64,000 bases of DNA from Paraescarpia echinospica (Eukaryota > Annelida > Polychaeta > Sabellida > Siboglinidae), in NCBI GenBank assembly GCA_020002185.1, contig CM034535.1, forward strand, positions 64,846,757 to 64,910,756, written 5' to 3'. The position numbers and the translations under genes were made by a program. Positions 46,394-54,991 of this stretch are shown one piece after another. A model generated the notes under the pieces. The model searched no databases and was not told the DNA's origin. It saw nothing but the letters and a program-made list of their open reading frames with translations. Each line of letters starts with the position of its first letter. The first letter of the stretch is position 1.

Positions 46394-49300
46394 GAGAGCA
46401 TGCTGTTCTGAGATATGTTTGCCCAGCCAAGCGACTTGGTGTCGCCACTGCTCGTATACGGTGGCGGATTCGCTGCATTGTCGCCGCCGCCACCAGGGTG
46501 TGCCTGGTCACCTTGCATAAACAAATCGTGCTCGCTGCTGCCCGACGAGCTCATAGCAGATGGTGTGTTGCCCCAGACGGCCGAAACACCACCCGTCTGC
46601 ACGTCCCACGCGTGACTATTGCTTGCAGCGGGGAACGACGAGCCCCACATATTGGAAGCACTACTGGTAATAGTATTTGGTCCCCGGCTGACTGCGACAC
46701 TACCCTGCCCTTGACCTGGATTACTTGAGCTAGATATCACAGACCCAGACTTGGCAGAGGCATTGTCCGTGTCGGTTGGCCAGGGATCCTTGTCGTGCGA
46801 ATCGCATGCCTTGCTATCACTGTTGCCGCTGCTGCTGGCCGCTGATGTGAATCCCCGGTGGGAGGAGTTCATCCACATGCCAATCTCCTGGCCATCGCTT
46901 TGATGGGAGGCAGAATCTGAAAGCAAATGTGCCTTTTAATACCAAACAAAACCCCAGGTTATTCAACAAAAGCCAGTCAGTTGCAACACAATAAAATTAG
47001 TTGTCGAATGCGTGTTGAAATGCTGTATAGTATATGCAAACGTGAGCTATTTACTAGGCTTGTAAGCAAGACAGGAAGCCATGCAAGAAAATAGTTTTGC
47101 AAAAAAAGATTACTAAGGTTACTTTTTAAATGTACACTTTCTAACAGCAATCACGGTACTGCAGGCATTAGTAGTAATTAAATTTGCCCTTTCCACCAGT
47201 CATCACTCAACATGTAGCTAAGACCAATAACAAATTTACAACACATATTACTCGAACTTTACACATAATAGATAATAGCGTACCGAATCATGTTAATAAG
47301 GGTAACATACAACAAATGAGCGATTCGTAGGAATTAACCCTCTCGTGGTCAGTACGCCCGAATCAACCCGACTCCCACTCACGGCCAGAACGCCTGAATA
47401 CGCCCGAATACAGGGGCACATTTAAACTGGTACCGCGAAACAGTGTCATGCAATAACGGCAATTTATTTCGGCAGTTAACATATAATAATATTGAAGTTT
47501 CACTGGGAAGCGTCAAATGATGAAATGATGGCGATTTCCGTGACTAAATAGCGCCAACCACCACACGGTTTTGTAGTCGAACGCAGCGACAAACAATTTC
47601 CGGTCCCTCTTTTACGCCACGCAGTGAATATTTTAATGGTGATTTTCAGCCAATGAGATTAAAGTTTAACATTTGCTGCGGGCATAAACATGGAAGCACC
47701 CAGGAATTATTCCAAAACACGCGTCCGCAGGCGATTTCTACGATTAAATGCTAACTTTTGAGCGGTCTATTTTGTTGTAAAGAAGTATTAATGCGCCGCG
47801 CAACGAAGCCGGTGGTGTTTTTTAGCTTTGGTGTAATTCTCGACATTGTCATTATGTCGAACTCCAGTAATTCGGACTTTGATGGGATTTTCGAATCGAG
47901 TTTATAACGAACGCTGCCATCGAAGGGGAATGTTTTGCACTATGATTACGCATTTTAAACATAACACCAACTTAATAGTTCAGACGAGATGACGGCTATG
48001 ATCACAAAGAACGCCATTTTGTATAAAATCTTGAAAATACATGCACTCTAAAAAACTTAAATTATTTCAGTTTTAGTTACCATAGACATTTAATTAGTTT
48101 TCCATTCTGTAGCATAGTAATTTATGAACATTTCATACGCAGCATGTAACCGCTAATTAGTAATGAAAAGTATTTTTTTTTAATAATTGTTGAAAATTAT
48201 TTAAGTATTTTATTTTTGTCAAACTTTAGCAATTCATATTTGGGTAATAAATTGACAAATATGTCACATACTTGGCTAGTTACACCAGGAATTAGTTCTT
48301 CAGATGTAGTGAAAATTTTATTTGAATCGGATCAAAAATTATTTATTTATTTGCATTCATGCAACCCGAGTATATCACATGATTCACTCACAGCACATTC
48401 TCTTGATTTAATAGGATTCAATAACAGGCACATATTTGCATTAATCTGGCCTTGAGAGGGTTAATCTGAGAGGGTATATTTCCGATTTTTCAGATTAAAT
48501 CTGCAGATGACTTTTAAAATTTAATAAAAATTTGCTACTTACTACTGAAATGGTCTAGAGAGCAGCAATTTTGTTAGCCGGCAAGCAACAGCAATGCCAA
48601 ATAGCAGTCACAGAACTTGGACACTAAATGTTAACAGGAGGTAGGCTTCTTCCATCACCTACTTCATTAGATTCCAAATCATGCTTCCAAAACCTATTTT
48701 ATGGGTTTATAAGTGAACTCGTGATTTAACATGTGTAACACTTCCACTGGTCAGACTCCATACCAGGCTTACCTGAATCTGACCACCCCGTACCCGTAGA
48801 GATGCCTTGGCCCCATCCCTCCCCATCTTCCCAGTTCCACTGGGCCAAATTCTGTCCAACTGCAAGACAAATATCAAAACATTCAGTGCAGTGAAACCAT
48901 CGGCAACATCAAAGGTAAAAGCACCAGCGTCAAGGAATCTTGACAATCGTTTCATCACGATCTGGATGTCAGTGGTTATGCCATGTAGTAATGTTACTGT
49001 GTAGTTAGGGTCCACAATACAGAGCACACAAGGTTATTATTTCAAGTGAAAGCATGCAAGCAGGCCAAGCAAAAGCAAGCTTTATAACCACCAATTTCTA
49101 GTTTTCTCACAAATATTCTGAAACTAACTACAGTATAATGCCAAAAAAGTTCCTGATATATTTCAGTGCAGATGGTATATCCAGTCATTTTTGAAAGGAA
49201 AACAGACCAGAACAACTAAATAATTCAGCATACTTTTTTATGTGAACTGCAGAGTTGAACAGAGTTGATTAACTTGTTGGTAAGAAAGCAAGCAAACTAA

Positions 49301-49565
49301 CAGGAAACACAACAAGCAAAATCACTATACAGTGGTTGAAGACCTAGGCCCTAAGTATAACAGAATCCATGTTAAAAAATAGTTTAAAGTATTTTGGAAA
49401 CTGTCAAAATGACACATCAACTATCTGGCTAATATCGTCTGCCAGTAAAATGGCTGTCTAACTATATCACAATTAATTATATTTTCCTTCGCTCTACTAT
49501 GATTCATATAAATTTATAAAGTACATACCTGGTGGGTTCTTGCGCTGACCTTGCTGGACCTGCAT
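32394..49565 (-). CDS. TNRC6: TNRC6/GW182 homologue, miRNA-silencing scaffold (9 coding exons)
   Basis: Complement join(49565..49529, 48859..48773, 46916..44317, 43214..43101, 42677..42576, 42237..42180, 37856..36054, 34067..33991, 32828..32394): 5313 nt, 1770 residues plus TAG, all junctions in frame. Order: GW/WG-rich Argonaute-binding region (residues 1-about 910, e.g. [25 protein letters not shown]), UBA-like domain (about 960-1010, [13 protein letters not shown]), Q/G-rich region, P-GKKW/TPGSV segment, RRM (about 1612-1700, [17 protein letters not shown]), Trp-containing tail. GW182 proteins bind Argonaute through tryptophans and recruit CCR4-NOT, PAN2-PAN3 and PABP to repress miRNA targets in P-bodies. 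Human paralogues are about 1700-1960 residues; this looks like a single invertebrate-type orthologue. Alternative 5' exons are likely. Confidence 0.94.
32829..33990 (-). other. TNRC6 intron 8
   Basis: GT-AG intron. The part next to exon 9 (about 32829-33220) is a degenerate tandem duplication: AAGACCAAGTTATCAAGTTG occurs at 32930 and again near 33184, and a diverged copy of the exon 9 boundary occurs near 33050. The rest is unremarkable. Confidence 0.75.
33991..34067 (-). CDS. TNRC6: TNRC6 coding exon 8 (start of RRM)
   Basis: Acceptor is CCTCCACAG|TGGGAG and donor is ACACCTCAG|GTAAGC; 77 nt. It encodes [20 protein letters not shown] then NITPQ. The first two bases complete an ATG codon with exon 7, so an internal Met is created at the junction. 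Confidence 0.95.
34068..36053 (-). other. TNRC6 intron 7
   Basis: GT-AG intron of about 2 kb, AT-rich. It contains the TTAA-flanked element at 35295-36003, whose end is only about 50 bp from the splice donor of exon 7. The region 34068-35290 shows nothing I recognise. Confidence 0.75.
35295..36003. mobile_element. TTAA-flanked short DNA transposon (GGCCAG ends)
   Basis: TTAA at 35291-35294 and 36004-36007 flank 709 bp. The termini are GGCCAGACACGGCAGGTAGA at the left and, on the other strand, GGCCAGGTGAAATGGG at the right. They share GGCCAG and, after a gap, GT-ATGGG, so the inverted repeat is imperfect. No transposase is recognisable inside. It is called a non-autonomous element; the superfamily is uncertain. 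Confidence 0.6.
36054..37856 (-). CDS. TNRC6: TNRC6 coding exon 7 (Q/G-rich region, linker to RRM)
   Basis: Acceptor is TATGTTGCAG|CTGACC and donor is ACAACAA|GTAAGT; 1803 nt. It encodes the end of the UBA-like region ([18 protein letters not shown]), several poly-Gln runs, a poly-Gly run of about 15 plus 7 glycines separated by Thr, the [15 protein letters not shown] segment, [32 protein letters not shown] and a Trp-containing C-terminal part. I could not point to a clear PAM2 (PABP-binding) motif at the place expected from vertebrate TNRC6. Confidence 0.94.
37405..37460 (-). repeat. GGT trinucleotide run coding poly-Gly in TNRC6
   Basis: On the plus strand a nearly pure (CCA) run of about 15 units; on the coding strand it is (GGT)n giving glycine. 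Neighbouring CAG runs (37621-37650 and others) encode poly-Gln. Such coding microsatellites are likely length-polymorphic. Confidence 0.9.
37925..38190 (+). repeat. Partial copy of the 51.7-kb TTAA element
   Basis: Aligns by eye with 52045-52315. Shared blocks include GGTAGTTTTGTTTATTCT-like start, CTGACCCCAG, GGTGTCAATCAATCTT, CTACCACAACAAGT and TAGAAGTGTCTGTCAAATTG. No termini are present, so it is a fragment. Confidence 0.75.
38235..39435. mobile_element. pogo/Tigger-like Tc1-mariner element, non-autonomous
   Basis: 1201 bp between TA dinucleotides (38233-38234 and 39436-39437). Left end CAGTCGCGCCTCGTTATAAC; right end on the other strand CAGTCACGCCTCGTTATAAC, 19 of 20 identical. Extra sub-terminal copies of the CGTTATAA(C)GAGGCGCG motif and GGGGTCCACGA lie near both ends. 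CAGT...CCTCGTTATAACG termini with TA duplication match the pogo/Tigger group. The interior (including the reading frame at 38943-39161) shows no DDE transposase. Confidence 0.9.
39606..39799 (+). repeat. Repeat copy A of LINE-associated segment
   Basis: Matches 41135-41349 in the same orientation: shared GAAGTACAAATGTGCTGCTA, AACTAAGAGGACAGA and TATTTGAGAGCAAAAGGTAG. Probably the 5' region of the same LINE that supplies the reverse-transcriptase pieces nearby. Confidence 0.75.
40225..40526 (+). repeat. Dispersed repeat shared with 63.6 kb
   Basis: Near-identical to 63590-63930 in the same orientation: TAATTATTAATCAAATGTTT, GGTTATGATGGAAGTAAAAT, GGGAATTACTTTTCTGTGGC and CCATGCAAGACACA all recur. 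A shorter piece is at about 62278-62350. Confidence 0.85.
40625..40870 (-). pseudogene. LINE reverse transcriptase fragment (minus)
   Basis: Encodes [12 protein letters not shown] then [16 protein letters not shown]: the GEN/QG-xSPLLF and YADD boxes of a non-LTR reverse transcriptase. It covers only the palm region. A nearly identical plus-strand copy is at 41797-41953. Confidence 0.88.
41135..41953 (+). pseudogene. LINE fragments: linker and reverse transcriptase (plus)
   Basis: Starts with the repeat segment shared with 39.6 kb. It continues with a frame at 41397-41729 typical of the endonuclease-RT linker ([19 protein letters not shown]). After a frameshift it reads [15 protein letters not shown], the RT entry motif. 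A deletion then joins it to the palm region at about 41797 ([11 protein letters not shown]), ending near 41953 just before the YADD box. Highly defective. Confidence 0.82.
42180..42237 (-). CDS. TNRC6: TNRC6 coding exon 6 (UBA-like domain)
   Basis: Acceptor is CCATTACAG|AAAGAA and donor is GCCATTG|GTAAGT; 58 nt. It encodes [19 protein letters not shown], the second half of a UBA-like fold. Confidence 0.92.
42238..42575 (-). other. TNRC6 intron 5, GC-AG type
   Basis: The donor reads TTCAAG|GCAAGT, so the intron begins with GC instead of GT. The acceptor is CAG at 42238-42240. Using the nearest GT (four bases on) would shift the frame and hit a stop within exon 6, so GC-AG is needed. Confidence 0.88.
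42576..42677 (-). CDS. TNRC6: TNRC6 coding exon 5 (UBA-like domain start)
   Basis: Acceptor is TATTGACAG|TTCCCG and donor is the GC site; 102 nt, phase 0 at both ends. It encodes [20 protein letters not shown] then [14 protein letters not shown], the first helix of the UBA-like domain. Confidence 0.92.
42678..43100 (-). other. TNRC6 intron 4
   Basis: Small GT-AG intron, AT-rich, with nothing notable inside. Confidence 0.75.
43101..43214 (-). CDS. TNRC6: TNRC6 coding exon 4
   Basis: Acceptor is ACTGTTTTAG|CCGAAG and donor is ATGAAACGA|GTAAGT; 114 nt, phase 0. It encodes [20 protein letters not shown] then [18 protein letters not shown], with WG motifs that continue the Argonaute-binding pattern. 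Confidence 0.94.
43215..44316 (-). other. TNRC6 intron 3
   Basis: GT-AG intron of about 1.1 kb holding the LINE 3' fragment at 43460-43868. The rest shows nothing. Confidence 0.75.
43460..43868 (-). pseudogene. LINE 3' end, RTE-like C-terminal domain
   Basis: Minus-strand reading [40 protein letters not shown], then [39 protein letters not shown] and a stop at 43460. This is the conserved C-terminus of endonuclease/reverse-transcriptase LINEs (RTE/Proto2 type). It is strongly 5'-truncated and has no catalytic domain. Confidence 0.88.
44317..46916 (-). CDS. TNRC6: TNRC6 coding exon 3 (GW-repeat Argonaute-binding region)
   Basis: Acceptor is TTGCTTTCAG|ATTCTG and donor is GGTGTACAA|GTAGGT; 2600 nt, residues about 42-908. 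It holds dozens of Trp residues in GW/WG/SW context, a 12-Gln run near 46353-46392, a PPGGQ repeat, and conserved blocks [19 protein letters not shown] and [11 protein letters not shown] that match the main Argonaute hooks of GW182 proteins. The large plus-strand open frames over this exon are shadows of its biased composition. Confidence 0.95.
46917..48772 (-). other. TNRC6 intron 2
   Basis: GT-AG intron of about 1.86 kb, two-thirds of which is the piggyBac-like element at 47338-48460. Confidence 0.78.
47338..48460. mobile_element. piggyBac-like element, non-autonomous
   Basis: 1123 bp between TTAA tetranucleotides (47334-47337 and 48461-48464). Left end CCCTCTCGTGGTCAG; right end on the other strand CCCTCTCAAGGCCAG. 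TTAA target plus CCCT termini are hallmarks of piggyBac. Around 47853-47910 on the plus strand a 16-codon frame [16 protein letters not shown] precedes a stop; it resembles the acidic Ser/Asp-rich start of piggyBac transposases, suggesting a deletion derivative. No catalytic DDD region is seen. Confidence 0.87.
48773..48859 (-). CDS. TNRC6: TNRC6 coding exon 2
   Basis: Acceptor is TTGTCTTGCAG|TTGGAC and donor is GATTCAG|GTAAGC; 87 nt, enters and leaves after one base of a codon. It encodes [20 protein letters not shown] then TGTGWSDS, an N-terminal W-rich motif. Confidence 0.92.
48860..49528 (-). other. TNRC6 intron 1 (between coding exons 1 and 2)
   Basis: GT-AG intron of about 670 bp. Nothing recognised inside. 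Confidence 0.7.
49529..49565 (-). CDS. TNRC6: TNRC6 coding exon 1 (start codon)
   Basis: ATG at 49565-49563, then 12 codons [12 protein letters not shown] and a G before GTATGT. The phase fits exon 2 exactly. Upstream on the minus strand the first in-frame stop (TGA) lies within about 100 bp, so if the UTR is contiguous this is the first Met. Whether this is the only N-terminus is unclear (see exon candidates at 54.0 and 57.8 kb). Confidence 0.75.
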
Positions 49566-50520
49566 TGTGTATGTGCGTATATTTGTGCAAACCGTCGAGG
49601 TAGTTCGCTGTCTGGTGACAGCCGCGCTACAACTGCGATCAACTCAGCAGTAACGTTACCTGTCTTTGGTTTCTATTGGTGAATGAAGTGCAGGCGCTGC
49701 GCTGGAACAGACACACAGCTACTGGCATAGGATGGCTATGGCAATGCAAGATAATGACAGGTGTATTCAGACACCTCAAAATAATTAGTTTTCAGCTGAT
49801 CAAAAACGTAAGGTTCAAAGACACTACATACAAATATTTAGGAACACAAAAGAGTACTGACGCCGTTTCATTTGAATAGCTGTGCTATTAAATTGGCTTA
49901 GTAACGTTATCAGTGAGAAATTACACTTCATAAAAGATCACTAATAATTTGTGTACTATTACATAAGAACAAAGAAAATAATTTTTATAAATGTCCGAAA
50001 ACAAAGGGTACACAAAATAATTTTGTAGATTTTAGGATGACCAAAACATACAATACAATACAGCTTTGTTCATCCCTGTAAGGGCAATTACATTGTTGTT
50101 TGGGCGGGCACAATGTATACAAATATATATAAATATTAAAATATAACATAATAATAATAACAAACTTCTATAGCGCCTAAATCCCCAGAAATCTGAGCTC
50201 AGAGGCACAACATACAAGAATCATTTGGCAAAATTGTTAACAGGGACAAGCAAGAGTCGTCATAGGTAACAGCCTATTACTGGCACACTTCATCATGGTC
50301 ACAAAAAGAATAATTTATCTCATGAACACAGAGTGCATTTCTTCACACTGTAACCACTAAATATATAGAACATACACACACACTAGTCATTTCACATCGT
50401 TAAAAAGACTAATAACAATGGCAATAAAAGATAATTTCTTACGGTTTGTTTTGCATGAGGGGCACATAAAACGGCGGCCCGACGGCAGTCTCAAACATGG
50501 GATATAGAGCATGCGTATCA
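49566..50520. other. TNRC6 5' flank / 5' intron
   Basis: The first 100 bp are probably 5' UTR. Near 50150-50215 the minus strand carries a degenerate retroposon tail (GGCGCTATAGAAGTTTGTTA then ATTATT). Nothing else recognised. Confidence 0.5.
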
Positions 50521-50524
50521 TTGG

Positions 50525-52930
50525 CTAAAATAGAATGTGCCTTCCTAAGTACCTGTTGTTCACAAAACTGAGTGATGTCTCTCCAATTATTTTGGAGCTG
50601 ACATGTACATACTTCTGTAAACTGTTCTTGTTTTTAACACTCAGGTTGAAATACCAGCAGATAAACGAAAAGCAAAGAACACTCTCTATAAGACTTGTAG
50701 AACAGGTTTTAAATTGTTTTATCAACAGAACATGAGTTTAGTTTCTAAGAAAATACAGGCGCTGCCGACATTTCTTGACGATTACTTCAGTGTTGTCATC
50801 CATCTTAGTTTGTTATCAAACACTCTACCTAAGTATTTGTTCTTGGTGACAATTTCAATCTCTTGATCATGAATGGTGTTTTTTCAGGACTTTGTGTTTT
50901 CTGAAATCTATTACTAATTCCTTGGTCTTACATACATTAAATTTTAAAAAGGAGTCATCACACCACTCAACAAAATCTCGTAGTGCCGGGCCATGATCTT
51001 GTTGGGAACCAAAGAGAAGTGAAAGTAAGGCACTGTCATCAGCAAATTTCACTAAAAACCTGTCTGCGTGAGCACTTCTACAACTGTCAGTGTACAAGAT
51101 GTATAGGAGGGGTGAGAGAACAACCCTGAGGTGAGCCCGTGTGTGTCAACCTCGTGTCAGAAAACTTCCCATTCACAAAAAATACTGAGGACAACATGAC
51201 AAAAAATCAACAATCCAGGCAACAAGCTGGTTTCCAAGATTAAAATCAGAAATGAGTTTATGGGCTAAGATATGAGGCTGCATCAAATTAAAAGCCGATG
51301 AGAAATCGGCAAAGATAACATAACATCTTCAACACCTCTTCCAGCCTGGTAAGCAAACTGGAGTGGGTCTAACTGACTCTCAGTGATCTTAGGTGATTTA
51401 CTCCAAACAGCCCAAACTTGAGCTAACGCAGGTGATGGGCAGGATCAACGACTACTAGCTTTTCCAGGGTTTTCATATCAAGGGATGTTAGAGCAACTGG
51501 TCTGAAGTTGTTTAATTGTTTTGGGTTGTTTGTTTTAGGAATGGGATGACAGTAGAAGGTTTTCAAGCTGTGGGAATACTAGCAGTGTCTAGAGAGGTCT
51601 GGAAGAGATGCTGAAACACGCCACTAAGCTAATCTGCACAAAACTTCAGAGTTCTGCCACAGATGCCGTCAGGGCCAAGGCTTTCGTTTATGTTGATCAT
51701 CTTAAGGTAGCTGCACCGGGTGTCATGTCAGTTGATTTCTTAATTTTTTTCGTCATAGAACATTAGTAGGTGTCAGTATGAACATGTGTACTATTAAAAA
51801 AACCAAGGCAATATCACCATATGTCACCAATCAGTCCTTTAAAAACTAGTATTTTTAATGTGTCTGTGGAAAGTCCCTTTTCAGATTCTTGGAAACTGAC
51901 TATGTTTCCATAGTGACGATCACGTGTGCGTCAGCCCAGTTCAGACATAAATTCATTCACCATGAATGCAGATCATAATAGTCTGGTTATTGTCATGCCA
52001 CTATGCTGTTGGATTATAATTACCTAAATGCATCACGCTGTCAAATCACCAAATACTGGCGGTAGTTTTGTTTATTCTCCGATAATGCCCGACCTCAGCC
52101 GCCATTTGCAATGACACGTGACTGACCCCAGTAGGTGTCAATCAATCTTGTCTACCACAACAAGTTCAACACATGGCCCTTCGTAACACAATATCATGAG
52201 ATGAGGCAACTTAGTGGAGAAACCTTGGGGGGAAATCTCAGTAATAGAAGTGTCTGTCAAATTGTGTTGAAATAACCCACTTGCCAGTAAAAAGTCACAT
52301 TTCTAAGCAAAAAACAAGCATCTGGTGATACTTGTATTATTAGTAACAACCAGGAAGTATTACTTAAAGTAACTTTTTATAAAACTACAATACTTACAAA
52401 GCCATAACTTGGCATATGAACTCGACTTGTTTACCAAAAATTGCACGGGATGGTTTTATGTTTGGTGACGGGGTCGTGCCAAAAATGCAGTACAGATTTT
52501 TGCTGTCTTTCAACATTGTACCAAAATGTTTATGAAGCTGTATCAAACTTAACATGCATTTGTTTACAAAAAAAACCTGTACGAATGTCAATAACATGTT
52601 TGTACTTACAACCATACAAATTTTTCTTTTGGGGAGTTTCTCAAAATGAAATAAAATGCCATTTTAAGGTGATTTTTTTGTTTTTTAATTGTCTTTAAAT
52701 ACATTTAAATATCTCTAAGCAACATAAAAAAATCAATTCTTTTTGGTCTGGAGTATTGTTTAGTATCTGAGGCAAACTCTGAGAAAAAATGGTTAGCTTA
52801 TCTTCAAAACGTATATAAGAAATGATTAATTCAAAAGAATCATATAATAGCCGATGCAGCCACCTTAAGACAATTAGCTACACTCTCCTGATCAATGACA
52901 ATAGTTTTATCAAACGTCAAAGACGACTTT
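50525..52930 (-). mobile_element. L2/Rex-type LINE fragment interrupted by a TTAA element
   Basis: Minus strand. At 50525-50725 it encodes TSLIESVLCFSFICWYFNLS and VSSKIIGETSLSF. At about 50780-50880 a decayed EIEIVTKNKYLG segment is seen. At 50867-51097 LVKFADDSALLSLLFGSQQD and DFVEWCDDSFLKFNVCKTKE form the FADD box and thumb. Around 51640-51701 NESLGPDGICGRTL is the RT entry motif, whose upstream half (KTIVIDQESVANCL) lies beyond the inserted element at 52869-52930. Frames are broken in several places, so it is dead. Clade assignment is tentative. Confidence 0.85.
51706..52864. mobile_element. TTAA-flanked DNA transposon nested in the LINE
   Basis: 1159 bp flanked by TTAA (51702-51705, 52865-52868). 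Ends GGTAGCTGCACCGGGT and, on the other strand, GGTGGCTGCATCGGCT: 16-bp inverted repeat with three mismatches. Removing the insert and one TTAA restores a continuous LINE reading frame, which proves a clean insertion. No transposase recognised. Related sequence occurs at 37925-38190 and 55659-56570. Confidence 0.9.
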
Positions 52931-54022
52931 AGATCAAACATGTAGGATGAAAATACAATGTCAGAATATATAGTCATTACAGTATCAGAGATGCTAAACA
53001 AACATTATTTTACACAAAACTCATAAGTGAGAATTTACAAAGTACAAAACAAGATCTGAACAAGCAACTTTTTGTGGAAAAAATGCATTATAAAATTAAA
53101 CATCTTCAGTCAATTTCAAATATAAGATTGCAGTGCATTATTTTTATGGCGAGCAACCGCTCTCGCTCCCTACTGCTCATGATAACTGGAGCAATTTATC
53201 GCCCGCGTTAATTGCCATCATCGCTCGCTTCACCAGACCTGCTGCATGTGGTGCCCTCTAGTGGCAAAATACACCCATTTGTTTGAAAGAAAGTCTGTTC
53301 TTGTCATGTAAATTAGTGTTGGCGGGAAGTTGCCGACATTTTCAGACTCATAACTTGGAGTTTACTTATTGCTCAATGGGATTCTTGTCGGCCGGCCGTC
53401 ATAGATCATTAATCAGCTGCAATTTTCCGCACCGGGTAGCGGTGAAATCAAAACCCGATCAAATTAATCTTGCGTATGGCATGGCTAGCCTCGATTGCGT
53501 TTTGGTATGACTGGGCAGTGGCGTCACCAGACAGACAAATAGGAACGCCACCTAGCTCGCGCTAAATTATTTGGCATATTTAGGTGAGCGATGTATCGCT
53601 CGCCTGTTTTTTCAAACGTGAAGCACTGAGATTGCATAAAGATCTGTCACGATTGGGATTTCCTGTGAAACATTTCCATTTATAATGGGTATAACGCATT
53701 TTATTTGCATTGCCCACTTTTTTTTACTGTAGACATCAAAGTTAGTGGTCACACTAGATATATTTACACACAGCTAAAAAGAAATGAAACTGAATCATAT
53801 GTAGTTATTATGGGGAAGCCAGTACGAGGTTAACTGAGATGTCGTGCATAGTATCATACATGTTTTGAGATTATCAGCTACATCAGGACCAACGGTAATG
53901 GAGGAATAATTAACACGTCATGAACAAACAATGTGTTGAGCATATGAAAGTATACCCAAAAGATCAGAACTCTGGTCATAACAGCTCTGGAAAGAGCAAA
54001 CAGATTAGTTAACATAACTTAC
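52931..54022. other. Intronic/5' region, CpG-containing patch
   Basis: Mostly AT-rich, but 53145-53600 is relatively CpG-rich with repeated GCGAGC/GCTCGC motifs (GGCGAGCAACCGCTCTCGCT at the left, and GGTGAGCGATGTATCGCTCG at the right). This may be the ends of an old terminal-inverted-repeat element. No gene seen. Confidence 0.4.
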
Positions 54023-54088
54023 CTACTACGTAGCAGCAGCCTGCGTCATTACACATTAACCCCTCAAATGAGTATATTTCTTTCACTC
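54023..54088 (-). other. Candidate alternative 5' exon of TNRC6
   Basis: 66 bp bounded by a strong acceptor (TGCTGTTGCAG|GAGTGA) and a near-perfect donor (GTAGTAG|GTAAGT). One frame is open throughout (VKEIYSFEGLMCNDAGCCYV), with the phase required to splice straight to TNRC6 exon 2. It contains an ATG, so it could supply a different N-terminus MCNDAGCCYV. It could equally be an untranslated exon or belong to an unknown nested gene. Confidence 0.45.
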
Positions 54089-54991
54089 CTGCAACAGCAC
54101 AACAGTTACCGCATATAATAAATAGTCAATAACAATGTTACCACAGTCCACAACTAACACAGTTAACTATGGCATCACACAACATTTGCCAAGCTTGAAT
54201 GAAAGTATATAATTTATTGAGCCTGATTTTGACCTTGTAAACAAAGGACTCATGTTTATTTCAGACTTTTCTAACAATGTAGCCATGTGACTCTATATCT
54301 GAATATTTGTCTTGCAGGTTTCTAAATTCAATGTGCATATAATATTGTAGTTAGGTACTAGTTTCATAATCGTAGTCTCCTCAGCTCAACTGAGTAAAAC
54401 TGCTATCTTCATTGTGTTGGGTCAATAACATCAATTTGCTACAATTGTATAGACCTTGATATAAGCACTGGCGTCAGTGGCATGCTGCCTTTTTGGAGCT
54501 GTCGAGTAAGTTCGGGCCACAAGTTTTAATATGTTAGGGACCATCAATGTTGCATATCGTGGTAGATCGTTTTTATCCATGAATGCAGATCTATTGAATG
54601 TGTTACCCATGGCTAGATAGATTTGACAGTGCCACCATAAGAACTATGCAGAACCAAATGAGAGCGTTTATCACCAAATCCTATTTAGTTACCCCAAGAA
54701 CAATGCATTCACTGTATGATGCAGTTGATAGAGACTAAAAACCTGCACTCATAGCAGGCATGATGTACTATACAAAGCAAGACGGTGAAAAACGATGCTT
54801 ATTTGCAAGTCGAAACATTCATGATTGCATTATAGTGATTGCTCCACTTGGATTTGAATGTCCCAAACAAACAGTAAATACTGTGCACAACACTTATTAG
54901 ATTGTCAATGTGATTTCGCCAAATTGGAGAGATGGTATATGTTTGCCAGGTAGGCGGTGGTATGAACATATCTACTACAAAAGAAAACATG
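54089..54991. other. TNRC6 5' intronic sequence
   Basis: No recognisable gene, repeat or element. Confidence 0.5.

Noticed and set aside
44450..46411. Large plus-strand frames opposite TNRC6 exon 3
   Set aside because: Shadows caused by Trp/Gly/Pro/Ser codon composition of the GW-repeat region on the minus strand.
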